Position numbers and translations under genes: made by a program. The notes below the pieces were generated by a model. The model saw only the letters and a list, made by a program, of their open reading frames with translations, did not search any database and was not told the origin of the DNA. A stretch of 58,939 nt of DNA from an uncultured Clostridia bacterium (lineage in GTDB: Bacteria > Bacillota > Clostridia > Oscillospirales > Oscillospiraceae). This document shows, piece by piece, positions 40,120 through 47,921 of the stretch. The stretch lies in NCBI GenBank assembly GCA_946061515.1, contig CAMGRL010000010.1, positions 1-58,939 on the forward strand, given 5' to 3'. Every line of letters begins with the position of its first letter. Within the stretch, counting starts at the first letter, position 1.

Positions 40120-42450
40120 ATGGAGTCTGGAGGACAAGGGCGGCTTGCCGCCATCAGGGACGTTCTGACCGGGAGAGTCAGCGATGCCAGGTTCGTCACC
40201 GTGGGGAGATGCATCATGTTCTTTCTTTTGGGACTGGTGATGTCCTGCGCCAGGGTGCTGGAAAACGGCGCGCCCTTCGGCATGGCCATGGTGGCCTGCT
40301 CGGGGCCGGGAGTGTACGGGGTGTTTGCCCTGACCGGGGCCGCGCTGGGCTACCTGGTCAGCGGCGGCGTGGAATGGGGGATACGGTATATCGCGGCGGC
40401 GGTGCTGGTGTATACTATAGCCTTCATCTTTCAGGAACTGAAGATATACAAGCAGGAATTTTTCATGCCCTGCGCCGCCGGACTGGTGATGGCTGTCACC
40501 GGCTTTTTAGGCAGCTTTTCGGTGACTGCGGGCAGCGTTCCCCTGGCAGCGGAGCTGTTTTTAGAGACCTGTCTGGCCTTCGGCGGCAGCTACTTCTTCC
40601 GGGAGGCCCTGTCCGGCGGGCTTCGGGCCACGGAAAGCGCGGAGCTGAAGCACAGCGTGTCGGTGATGATCATGCTGGCCTGTGTGCTGATGGCCTTTTC
40701 CCGGCTCCAGATCTTGTCCGTTGTATCCATCGGCCGCTTTATGGCCCTGATTCTTGTGATGACCTCCGCCATGAAGGGCGGTATGCTCACTGGAGCCGCC
40801 GTTGGCACCGTATTGGGCCTTGCCATGGACGTGGCCAGCACCGGCGCGCCCTTTTACACCATGGCCTATTCCTTTTCCGGGCTGCTCTCCGGCGTGTTCG
40901 GCAAGCACGGGCGGCTGTTTTTCGTCCTGTCCTTTATCCTGTCGGGGGCGCTGTCCGTGGTCTGCGCATGGAACCAGGAGGTTTATATCAGTTCCTTATT
41001 TGAAACCTTTTCCGCCTCCGTCATCTTCATGCTGCTGCCCGCCTCTTTTCTCAACCATGTGGGGGTGATCCTCCAGTCCATGGAGCGGGGCAGCGGAGAA
41101 TCCAGTCTGCGGCGCTTCACGGCGCTGAAAGTGAAAAATCTCAGTGACGCCTACGGAGAGCTTTATGAGGCGGTGAAAAAAAGTCTGGAGGAGCCCTGCA
41201 ACGACGAAAACATCGCCACGGTATTTGACCGGGCGGCGGACCAGGTCTGTGTGAAGTGCAAGTATAAAAACCGCTGCTGGAACGCGGACTATGTGGACAC
41301 GCTCTCCGCCATGAACGACGCCTCCAAAGCCATGCGGGAGCACGGCAGTCTGTCCGTGGAGGACATCCCCGGCTTTTTCCGGGAGAAATGCGTCAGCCTC
41401 CCCGCCTTTGTCACCGCGGTAAACGGAGAGCTGCGGGCCATGGCCTACCGCCGGCAGCTTCGCACAAGGCTGTCGGAAAACCGGAGCGTGGCCTGGGGGC
41501 AGTATAACGATATGGCCCTGATGCTGGGCCGGGTGGCCGACGAGCTGGGCAGCATCAACGGCGCAGACCCCCTGGCGGAGCGGCGGCTGATCCGCTATCT
41601 GCGCAGTCTTGACATCGACGCGGAGACCGCCGTATTCCGCGACGGCAGCGGCAGGCTCCGGGTGGTCATTGAAAGCGGCAGATTGACCCCGCTGACCAAG
41701 GACGAAAACTATCTGGAAAAGCTGTCCTCGGTGGTGGGAGTGCGCCTCTGCCAGCCCAAAGAGCTGACCGAGGGCTGCTCCAAGCTCACGCTGCTGGAGG
41801 CGGAGCCGCTGGCGGTGTCCGTGGGTATCGCCGCCATGAAGAAGCGGGGCGAAAAGGTCAGCGGCGACAAAGGCACCTATTTCAAGACCGACGCGGGGGT
41901 CCTCTGCGTCATTCTCTCCGACGGCATGGGCTGCGGGGACCAGGCCGCCCGGGACAGTTCCCAGGTGGTGGCCATACTGGAGAAATTTCTGCGCTCCGGG
42001 GCAGACCCGGCGGTGGCCATGAAGGTGCTGAACTCCGTCATGCTCCTGCGGGGCGGGGACAACTGGGGCTTTGCCACGGTGGATCTGATGTGCGTGGACC
42101 TGTTCAACGGGGAGACCTGCTTTTATAAATACGGGGCCGCCCCCTCCTATGTAAAAAACGGAAAGAGCATCCGCCGCATCAAGGGCGAGACCCTGGCCGC
42201 CGGACTCAGCTCCGGGGAGGGCATCGCGCCGGATCTGGTGCGTATGCGTCTGCGTCCCGGCTCCACCGCCATCATCGCCTCCGACGGCGTGATCGTGGAC
42301 GACGAGGACGATTGGATCAAAAATTTGCTGATGAGAGGCACTGACGATATGAAGGCACTGGCACGCAGCACCCTGAAAGAGGCCGAGAAGGTATACGGCG
42401 CCAACGACGACATGACGGTAGTCACCGTCCGGGTGGAAGAGCGCGTATGA
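40120..42450 (+). CDS. spoIIE: Stage II sporulation protein E
   Basis: 776 residues. About ten N-terminal membrane helices (to about residue 310), a central regulatory region with the cysteine cluster CVKCKYKNRCW, and a C-terminal PP2C-type phosphatase with metal-binding LCVILSDGMGCGDQAARDSS and IIASDGVIVDDEDD, ending NDDMTVVTVRV. SpoIIE dephosphorylates the anti-anti-sigma factor SpoIIAA to activate sigma F in the forespore and works at the polar septum. AAGGAGG precedes the ATG. Its presence indicates a spore-forming lineage. Confidence 0.96.
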   Translation: MESGGQGRLAAIRDVLTGRVSDARFVTVGRCIMFFLLGLVMSCARVLENGAPFGMAMVACSGPGVYGVFALTGAALGYLVSGGVEWGIRYIAAAVLVYTIAFIFQELKIYKQEFFMPCAAGLVMAVTGFLGSFSVTAGSVPLAAELFLETCLAFGGSYFFREALSGGLRATESAELKHSVSVMIMLACVLMAFSRLQILSVVSIGRFMALILVMTSAMKGGMLTGAAVGTVLGLAMDVASTGAPFYTMAYSFSGLLSGVFGKHGRLFFVLSFILSGALSVVCAWNQEVYISSLFETFSASVIFMLLPASFLNHVGVILQSMERGSGESSLRRFTALKVKNLSDAYGELYEAVKKSLEEPCNDENIATVFDRAADQVCVKCKYKNRCWNADYVDTLSAMNDASKAMREHGSLSVEDIPGFFREKCVSLPAFVTAVNGELRAMAYRRQLRTRLSENRSVAWGQYNDMALMLGRVADELGSINGADPLAERRLIRYLRSLDIDAETAVFRDGSGRLRVVIESGRLTPLTKDENYLEKLSSVVGVRLCQPKELTEGCSKLTLLEAEPLAVSVGIAAMKKRGEKVSGDKGTYFKTDAGVLCVILSDGMGCGDQAARDSSQVVAILEKFLRSGADPAVAMKVLNSVMLLRGGDNWGFATVDLMCVDLFNGETCFYKYGAAPSYVKNGKSIRRIKGETLAAGLSSGEGIAPDLVRMRLRPGSTAIIASDGVIVDDEDDWIKNLLMRGTDDMKALARSTLKEAEKVYGANDDMTVVTVRVEERV

Positions 42451-42827
42451 GATACCGTATCCGTGACGGCTTTCTGGATTTGTGCGGCGCGGTCTCCGCG
42501 TGGTACAGGGGTGTGTGCAGCCGGTTTCGTCAGGGCGGCTCAGGCAGAACGGAGGTGATAAAGGGCACTGCAAGCCGGGTAATTGTGGTCAAGTCCCCGG
42601 ACCCGGGGATCTTCCGGGAGGCGTTTTTCATTCTGCGGGACGACTATTTTTCCAATCGCGGGATCAGTCAGGAGGAGCTGCTGCGGCAGGCGCGGCAGGC
42701 GGCGGAGGGCTATGTCAGCTCCCGCCTGCCCCAAAGCCCTCCCCGACGCAGCACGGGCAAGCTGATCTTGCTGCTCGCCGCCCTGGCGGCGGCGGTGATC
42801 GTCCTCCTGAAGCTTTTCGGACTGTGA
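42447..42827 (+). CDS. Small membrane-anchored protein coupled to spoIIE
   Basis: 126 residues. ATGA overlap with spoIIE. The N-terminal part is basic and includes IVVKSPDPGIFREAFFILRDDYFSN, then a helical EELLRQARQAAEGYV, and the C-terminus is a single membrane helix (LILLLAALAAAVIVLLKLF), so it is tail-anchored with its bulk in the cytoplasm. Not recognised as a named family. Translational coupling suggests a sporulation-time partner; this is inference. Confidence 0.75.
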   Translation: MRYRIRDGFLDLCGAVSAWYRGVCSRFRQGGSGRTEVIKGTASRVIVVKSPDPGIFREAFFILRDDYFSNRGISQEELLRQARQAAEGYVSSRLPQSPPRRSTGKLILLLAALAAAVIVLLKLFGL

Positions 42828-42847
42828 GGTGATGCAGTACATATCGT

Positions 42848-42875
42848 ACGGGCCGGGGCAAAACCCCCGGCCCGT
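42848..42875 (+). terminator. GC-rich hairpin after the spoIIE operon
   Basis: ACGGGCCGGGG and CCCCGGCCCGT pair over 11 bp around CAAAAC. There is no T-run, so termination by it is uncertain. Confidence 0.5.
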
Positions 42876-42888
42876 CTGCCATTCCTGC

Positions 42889-42985
42889 TGTCATTCTGAA
42901 CCGCGCAGCGGTGAAGAATCCCGTAAACAGAGCACCGGTGCCGCTGAACACGGGATCCTTCGTCACTTCGTTCCTCAGGATGACA
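42889..42985. repeat. GTCATYCTGA palindrome, copy 3
   Basis: TGTCATTCTGA (left) and TCAGGATGACA (right) are inverted partners, with inner arms GAATCCCGT and ACGGGATCC. Confidence 0.8.
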
Positions 42986-43035
42986 ATAGATTTAAAAAAA
43001 AGCGGGCGACCACGCAGAGCCGCCCACATTATGCA

Positions 43036-43245
43036 TTAATCATCTTCCACATACTCAAAGATGTCCCCCACGCTGCACTGGAGGGCCTTGCATAAGGCAT
43101 TGATATGTTCAATCTCAATTCGCTTGCTTTCCTCATAGTACAGGTTAGAGATAGTGTTAGGCCGAATACCTGTTAAGTCAGAAAGCTGCCGCATAGTCAT
43201 TTTTCTGGCACCCAGCAGCGTGGAAATATTTATTTTAATCGCCAT
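43036..43245 (-). CDS. Xre-family helix-turn-helix regulator
   Basis: 69 residues, essentially only the HTH domain: MTMRQLSDLTGIRPNTISNLYYEESKRIEIEHINALCKALQCSVGDIFEY, a compact Cro/C1-type protein. AGGAG lies eight bases before ATG at 43245. It is divergent from the small gene at 43352, and the shared region contains a perfect 11-bp inverted repeat over both -10 boxes, so it probably represses both. Confidence 0.9.
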   Translation of the reverse strand: MAIKINISTLLGARKMTMRQLSDLTGIRPNTISNLYYEESKRIEIEHINALCKALQCSVGDIFEYVEDD

Positions 43246-43272
43246 ATCATAAACTCCTTAAAAACTTCTATC

Positions 43273-43317
43273 GTTATTATATAACTTGACACGGCATTTC
43301 AGGCGGTATATAATAAC
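43273..43317 (+). promoter_or_regulatory. Divergent promoter with perfect 11-bp inverted-repeat operator
   Basis: GTTATTATATA (43273-43283) and TATATAATAAC (43307-43317) are exact complements and each contains a TATAAT -10 box, one per strand. The plus-strand promoter is TTGACA (43286-43291), 17-base spacer, TATAAT (43309-43314). The minus-strand -10 (43276-43281) has no good -35. Confidence 0.78.
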
Positions 43318-43351
43318 CTTAGGAGTTATATTGAGGGAGGTAAAATAAAAA

Positions 43352-43582
43352 ATGCAAAAGGAAGAGCTGGAAAGAGAACTAAAGGAAAGCTGCCTTGATC
43401 TGATGGAAAACGTCTGTATTCTTCAAAGTGTTCTGCGTACGTATCAGGAGGGAAAATGCTTTGGTATACATTCTGGCGCGGCGGCGGAGCGGATGTTTTC
43501 CCGGCTGAACGATTATATTGAGCAGAACACAGGGGAGATTGAAAGTCTGTCCGCCATGCTTGTTAAAAATTCTCTCCGCTGA
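43352..43582 (+). CDS. Small helical protein divergent from the Xre gene
   Basis: 76 residues (begins MQKEELERELKESCLDLMEN), strongly helical and acidic, with probable coiled coil at the N-terminus and the segment AAAERMFSRLNDYIEQNTGEIESL. GGAGG is 11 bases upstream. No membrane helix or named domain. Its consensus promoter lies between the two arms of the operator, so expression is likely kept low by the Xre protein. It could be a small effector, antirepressor or toxin; nothing in the sequence decides. Confidence 0.7.
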   Translation: MQKEELERELKESCLDLMENVCILQSVLRTYQEGKCFGIHSGAAAERMFSRLNDYIEQNTGEIESLSAMLVKNSLR

Positions 43583-43637
43583 CGCTCCGGCGTACGACCT
43601 TTTCTCGATGTTCTGAGCCGCACGCCGAATAAATTGC

Positions 43638-43666
43638 TTGACAATCGCATGAACTTAGTGTATAAG
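43638..43666 (+). promoter_or_regulatory. Promoter of the NiCo-riboswitch transporter
   Basis: TTGACA (43638-43643), 17-base spacer, TATAAG (43661-43666). The gap 43583-43887 holds this promoter, the riboswitch, its terminator and the ribosome-binding site. Confidence 0.8.
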
Positions 43667-43718
43667 ATAGAACATCTCTTTGCACTGCATACACGCATAT
43701 GCGCAATCTACAGTACAA

Positions 43719-43809
43719 ACTGAGCAGGCGATGAACCTTTTTCTGAGGTCATGGGGCTGGGCCGTTTCGCACGGCAGCAGAATGAGCACACGCACATCTG
43801 CGGGACAGT
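43719..43809 (+). promoter_or_regulatory. NiCo riboswitch aptamer
   Basis: Matches the known cobalt/nickel aptamer: ACTGAGCAGGCGATGA at the 5' side, GGTCATGGGGCTGGGC in the middle, and CACACGCACATCTGCGGGACAGT at the 3' side, with P1 from ACTG and CAGT. Known members cooperatively bind Co2+ or Ni2+ and switch on efflux genes. Confidence 0.93.
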
Positions 43810-43835
43810 AGTATGTTCCGGGGGTGTATTTTTTT
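43794..43835 (+). terminator. Terminator competing with the NiCo aptamer
   Basis: ACATCTGCGGGACA (43794-43807) can pair with TGTTCCGGGGGTGT (43814-43827) around GTAGTA, followed by T7. The 5' arm is the 3' end of the aptamer, so metal-bound folding would prevent the terminator from forming: an ON switch. Confidence 0.82.
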
Positions 43836-43887
43836 ATCCCCGAGCAGCTGCCGGGAGAAAAATTTACTCATTCGGAGGTACTCATTG

Positions 43888-44790
43888 ATGTCAAATCAGC
43901 TCATCGTCAATCGCATATCCCGGGTCGGGATCATTGGAAACATTCTTCTGTCCGCCTTCAAGCTCTTTGCTGGCATAGTGGGCAAGTCCGGGGCCATGGT
44001 GTCGGACGCGGTGCACTCCCTGTCCGACGTTTTTGCAACCCTGATCGCCTTTATCGGTGTAAAGCTGTCTCAGCGCAGCGCGGATGCCAAACACCCCTAC
44101 GGCCACGAACGCTTTGAATGCGTGGCGTCCCTGGTGCTGGGGGGTATTCTGGCCATTACCGGTCTGGGCATCGGCTGGGCGGGCGTACAAAAGCTAATCG
44201 GCGGGAATTACGCTGAACTGGCCGTCCCCACCGCATTGCCGCTGATCGCAGCCGCGGTGTCCATCGTGGTCAAGGAGGGCATGTACTGGTACACCATGTA
44301 CTACGCGAAGAAGCTGGACTCCGCCGCCTTTGTGGCCGACGCCTGGCACCACCGTTCGGACGCCTTCTCCTCTGTCGGTTCCTTTCTGGGCATTGGGGCC
44401 GCCAAGCTGGGCTTTCCCATTATGGACCCCATCGCCAGCGTGGTGATCTGCCTGTTTATCCTCAAGGTGGCTTACGACATTATCAGAGATTCCCTGCGCA
44501 AGATGCTGGACACCTCCTGCAGCGGAGATGTGGAAGAACAAATGCGCAGCTTTATCTCCGCCCAGGAGGGCGTGGAGCAGGTGGATCTGCTGCACACCCG
44601 GCTGTTTGGAAACAAGGTCTATGTGGACGTGGAGATCTCTGTGGAGCGGGACAGCTCCCTGCTGGAGGCCCACGACACCGCCGAGCGGGTCCATGACGCG
44701 CTGGAGCATCAGTTTCCCAGCGTCAAGCATGTGATGATCCACGTCAACCCCGGCGCAGAAACCACAACTTCAACCGGTTCCCCCTCCTGA
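43888..44790 (+). CDS. CDF-family Co2+/Ni2+ (Zn-type) exporter
   Basis: 300 residues from ATG at 43888 (GGAGG nine bases before). Six membrane helices and a C-terminal cytoplasmic ferredoxin-like domain. The metal site is HxxxD in helix 2 (His43, Asp47 in AVHSLSD) and HxxxD in helix 5 (His154, Asp158 in WHHRSD), the zinc/cobalt/nickel type of signature. Together with the upstream NiCo riboswitch this predicts Co2+ and Ni2+ export from the cytoplasm. A strong terminator follows. Confidence 0.92.
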   Translation: MSNQLIVNRISRVGIIGNILLSAFKLFAGIVGKSGAMVSDAVHSLSDVFATLIAFIGVKLSQRSADAKHPYGHERFECVASLVLGGILAITGLGIGWAGVQKLIGGNYAELAVPTALPLIAAAVSIVVKEGMYWYTMYYAKKLDSAAFVADAWHHRSDAFSSVGSFLGIGAAKLGFPIMDPIASVVICLFILKVAYDIIRDSLRKMLDTSCSGDVEEQMRSFISAQEGVEQVDLLHTRLFGNKVYVDVEISVERDSSLLEAHDTAERVHDALEHQFPSVKHVMIHVNPGAETTTSTGSPS

Positions 44791-44827
44791 TCCGGCGCCC
44801 TGTATCTCATCAATTTGCCAATAGTTT

Positions 44828-44860
44828 CGGCCCGCTGCTTTCAGCAGCGGGCCGGTTTTC
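44828..44860 (+). terminator. Terminator of the NiCo exporter gene
   Basis: CGGCCCGCTGC and GCAGCGGGCCG form an 11-bp stem around TTTCA, then GTTTTC. Confidence 0.88.
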
Positions 44861-44894
44861 TTATCCTGTCATCTATTTTAAAACATGTTCATGT

Positions 44895-45602
44895 TTACGC
44901 GTAAAACATATCCACGTATTCTTCCAGCGTGATGTTCAGCTCATGGATCTGCTCGGCTGCGGAGTGGCCCACATAGCGGTAATGCCAGGGCTCATACTCC
45001 ACGCCGGTGATCTCGCTCTTTCCCTCCGGGTAACGGAGGATAAAGCCGTACTTCCAGCAGTTTTCCATCAGCCACTGCTGGGTGGCGGTGTCCTCCTGCA
45101 GCTCGTCAAGCTCCGTGTATTCCTCATCCACGATATCCACAGCCAGGCCCAGCTGATGCTCGCTGTAGCCTGGGGCAGCGGCATGGCTTTTCGCGTCGGC
45201 CTCCGCCGTCTCCCGGTCAAGGCCCTGAAGCATCAGCTCGCTGACCTTTTCCTGGTACATCTGCTCCTGCTGGCTCCAATCCCGGTAGGAGGACACGACC
45301 ACAGGGCTGTGCCCCGCCGCGCGGCAGGCGCGCAGCATGTCTTCCAGGTCCGCCGCGCAGCGTGAGTCCACCATCTGCATCCCTTCGATAATGGTAAACT
45401 CCGGGTTCACCTCACCGGTGGCCTGGTTCCAGGGGTTGACCAGGACAAGCAGCTTGGCCTCGTTTTTCTGTCCCGTCCAGCCTGCGGCTCTCCCAATAAA
45501 GAAACCGGCGACCAGCAGCACCAGCAGACCCAATATGATATTTACGGCAACAGGTTTCTTTTTCGTCTTCATCGGATAAATGTCAGCCTCATAAAACTCC
45601 AT
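44895..45602 (-). CDS. vanY: VanY-type D-alanyl-D-alanine carboxypeptidase
   Basis: 235 residues from ATG at 45602 (GGGGA upstream); MKTKKK at 45572 is a second possible start. One N-terminal membrane helix (VNIILGLLVLLVAGFFIGRAAG) places the M15B peptidase domain outside. Zinc ligands His149 and Asp156 in SEHQLGLAVD and His207 in EPWHYRY, with Glu204 as catalytic base, and SSYRDWSQQEQMY before them. It trims the terminal D-Ala of peptidoglycan stems. Its promoter carries the same operator as the response regulator gene at 48575. Confidence 0.92.
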   Translation of the reverse strand: MEFYEADIYPMKTKKKPVAVNIILGLLVLLVAGFFIGRAAGWTGQKNEAKLLVLVNPWNQATGEVNPEFTIIEGMQMVDSRCAADLEDMLRACRAAGHSPVVVSSYRDWSQQEQMYQEKVSELMLQGLDRETAEADAKSHAAAPGYSEHQLGLAVDIVDEEYTELDELQEDTATQQWLMENCWKYGFILRYPEGKSEITGVEYEPWHYRYVGHSAAEQIHELNITLEEYVDMFYA

Positions 45603-45635
45603 TTGCAATTTCCCCGATCTTTTCGGTCTGGGGGC

Positions 45636-45688
45636 ATTATATAACGCGCTTGTATACTTTCTGCCAATTCTTTGTATCGTTTTTGTAT
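45636..45688 (-). promoter_or_regulatory. vanY promoter with 11-bp phased ATACAA operator
   Basis: Read on the minus strand, ATACAA half-sites start at 45688, 45677 and 45655, that is at offsets 0, 11 and 33, and the last begins 14 bases before TATAAT (45636-45641). There is no good -35 box, as expected for a promoter activated by an OmpR-type regulator. Confidence 0.78.
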
Positions 45689-45706
45689 CATTGCAAAAAT
45701 TTTTTC

Positions 45707-46498
45707 TCAGCACGGGTTGATCTGCCAGCCGTTGGCCCAGATAAAGACCGGTATGGTCAGCTGCCGGCTTCCGCCGGTGTAAAAGTTGATGTTGTAACGA
45801 TAATTATCGCCGATGCTCACGCTGTTGTCAAGCTCCGCGGCGGTATCGGTAAATTTATACATCTCCGTCAGGTTTTTGGCGATGCGCTGGACTGTGTCGG
45901 AGCTGTCTTCTATATATGACGGTTCTTTTTCCTCATTTGTTCCGTTCTCATCATAGGCGGGCTCTTCGTATTCCGTGTATCCGGCGCTGAGGATGATGCC
46001 TGTGCTGTCATCCACCGCATAGGACAGCTCGCGGTATGTGGTTCCGTCCTGCCTTGCGTAATAGATGATCCAAACGATGGCCGTTGTCACACTGGCCTTG
46101 TCCGACACGATCAGCTGCGGCTCCGCATAGATCAGATCGGCGCTGCCAAGCTGAGTATACGGGAGATCGGTTCCTTCAATAAGCCGCGGTATCTCATATA
46201 CCATAGCTGTCGCTTCTTCTTTGGTCATGTTCTGCCCGCCGCTGATGGAGACGGAATTATAGCTGTTATTTTCGGAGAACAGGGAGAACAGACCCAGCTT
46301 TTCCAGCTTGGCGCTGTCGCTGGTGATGCTGAGCATGGAGCTGCCCAAATCCACGATCTCCCTGGTATTGTCCGTCCGGTTGTTCTGGATGCGGGTGAAA
46401 AAGCCCGGCATAGTCAGGCCCAGGGCCACAGCCGCCGCCATCATCAGAAGCCAGGGGAAAATATGGGCGGATTTTTTCTTTTTCACAGCCCTTTTCAT
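45707..46498 (-). CDS. Membrane-anchored accessory protein of the two-component operon, unrecognised
   Basis: 263 residues: a short basic cytoplasmic tail (MKRAVKKKKSAHIF), one membrane helix (PWLLMMAAAVALGLTMPGFF), and about 225 residues outside with mixed alpha/beta sequence (YAVDDSTGIILSAGYTEY, DTVQRIAKNLTEMYKF). Its ATG overlaps the kinase stop (ATGA). The position and topology resemble YycH/YycI, which modulate the WalK kinase, but I see no sequence motif of those families. A kinase-modulating or signal-binding role is inference. Confidence 0.75.
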   Translation of the reverse strand: MKRAVKKKKSAHIFPWLLMMAAAVALGLTMPGFFTRIQNNRTDNTREIVDLGSSMLSITSDSAKLEKLGLFSLFSENNSYNSVSISGGQNMTKEEATAMVYEIPRLIEGTDLPYTQLGSADLIYAEPQLIVSDKASVTTAIVWIIYYARQDGTTYRELSYAVDDSTGIILSAGYTEYEEPAYDENGTNEEKEPSYIEDSSDTVQRIAKNLTEMYKFTDTAAELDNSVSIGDNYRYNINFYTGGSRQLTIPVFIWANGWQINPC

Positions 46499-47895
46499 AC
46501 CCTGCCCCCTTTCAGCTCTACGGTGACGCAGGTGCCGTTGCCCACGCGGCTGGCAAAGCTCATGGTTCCGTTATGCAGTCTCACGATCTCGTTGCACAGG
46601 GACAGGCCCAGGCCCACGCCGCCCTGGGCCCGGGAGCGGGATTTATCCACCCGGTAAAAGGCCTCGGTGATGTGGCCGATCTCCTCCTCGGGGATGCCCC
46701 GCCCGGTGTCCAGCACCCGGATGCGGCAGCCCTCCTCCGTCATCTCCGACATGATATAGATGTTCCCGCCCTTGTCCATGGCCTTGCGGGAGTTATCCAG
46801 AATATTCACCAGCAGGGATTTGACCAGATCCGGCTCTAAAAGGCACTCGCCCTCCTCACAGCGGCACTGGAGCACGATCCCCTTCTCCTCGTACACCCGT
46901 TTCAGGTGCTCCACCATGCCGCCCACGATCTGGGCCGGTCTGGCGGGGACAAGCTCAATTTCCTTCTTCTCCAGCACCAGCAGGTCCAGCAGCTTGAAGG
47001 ACAGGCTCTCCAGCCGCTTGCCCTCGGAAAAGATATAGTTGGCAGCGTCCATCTGCTCGCTCTCCGTCAAGGTCTGGGAGCGGATCAGCTCGGCGTAGCC
47101 GATGATGGAGGTCATGGGGTTTTTCATCTCGTGGGCAAAGTTGCCCATAAAGGTCTTCTGCCGGTCGGCGGCGTCCTGGATGGTGTGGATATTGTCCTCC
47201 AGCTTCTCCGCCATGGTGTTGAAATCCTCGGTGAGCTTGCCGATCTCGTCGTTATTGATGACTTTCGCCCGGTAGGACAGGTCGCCGGAGGCGAAGCGCT
47301 TGGAGGCGGCGGAAAGGGCGCTGATGGGCTGGGTCACCCAGTAGGCAATGGCCCAGCACAGCAGGCCGCCCACCACGGCGATCACCGCGAACACCTGCCG
47401 GTAGATGTGGACCTGGGCCTGGCTGTCCTCATAGATGCCGCTGATATCGTAGCAGATATCCAGATACAGGGTCTCATAGGTGGCGGACAGGGCGGCGCTG
47501 ATGCGCATATGCCTTCTCCCCTGGCCGTCCCGGACGACGCTGACCAGCCCCTGGCCCTCGGGGGTCTGGTGCTGTATATCCAAAGAGATATTATAGCTGT
47601 TATCCTCAAAAAGCGTCTCCCCGTCGGAGGACAGCTTCAGGGCGGACCAGCCGGCGGAGTTCTGCCCGCTCATCTGGCCCAGCACCTCCGCCAGCTTCAC
47701 ATGCTCCGTGCCCGGGCTGACCTGGTCCACGATCTTCAGGGTGTTCAGGACCATGCGGGTGGCGCGGAGGGCCGATTCGGTCTCCCGGTCAAATGAGTGG
47801 GAAAATCCGAGCGTGACAATAAGGCTGCCGCCTATCCCGAAGGCAAGCGCCAGCAGCCATATCATACACATGGTTATCCTGAGCCGGAATTTCAC
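46495..47895 (-). CDS. Sensor histidine kinase
   Basis: 466 residues from a GTG at 47895 (GAGGGTGC upstream). Two membrane helices (about 8-30 and 166-188) frame an extracellular sensor region of about 130 residues. HAMP linker (TQPISALSAASKRFASGDLSYRAK), dimerisation/phosphoacceptor H-box NFAHEMKNPMTSIIGY, and ATPase boxes NILDNSRKA (N), DTGRGIPEEE (G1), FYRVDKSRSRAQGGVGLGLSL (F and G2). It phosphorylates the regulator encoded 26 bases upstream. The signal is unknown; the vanY link suggests cell-wall state. Confidence 0.93.
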   Translation of the reverse strand: MKFRLRITMCMIWLLALAFGIGGSLIVTLGFSHSFDRETESALRATRMVLNTLKIVDQVSPGTEHVKLAEVLGQMSGQNSAGWSALKLSSDGETLFEDNSYNISLDIQHQTPEGQGLVSVVRDGQGRRHMRISAALSATYETLYLDICYDISGIYEDSQAQVHIYRQVFAVIAVVGGLLCWAIAYWVTQPISALSAASKRFASGDLSYRAKVINNDEIGKLTEDFNTMAEKLEDNIHTIQDAADRQKTFMGNFAHEMKNPMTSIIGYAELIRSQTLTESEQMDAANYIFSEGKRLESLSFKLLDLLVLEKKEIELVPARPAQIVGGMVEHLKRVYEEKGIVLQCRCEEGECLLEPDLVKSLLVNILDNSRKAMDKGGNIYIMSEMTEEGCRIRVLDTGRGIPEEEIGHITEAFYRVDKSRSRAQGGVGLGLSLCNEIVRLHNGTMSFASRVGNGTCVTVELKGGRV

Positions 47896-47921
47896 CCTTT
47901 ACAGCACCCTCAGACTCTTTT

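Noticed and set aside
43813-43887. Upstream extension of the NiCo exporter (in-frame ATG at 43813)
   Set aside because: That ATG lies inside the riboswitch terminator and lacks a ribosome-binding site; GGAGG points to ATG at 43888.
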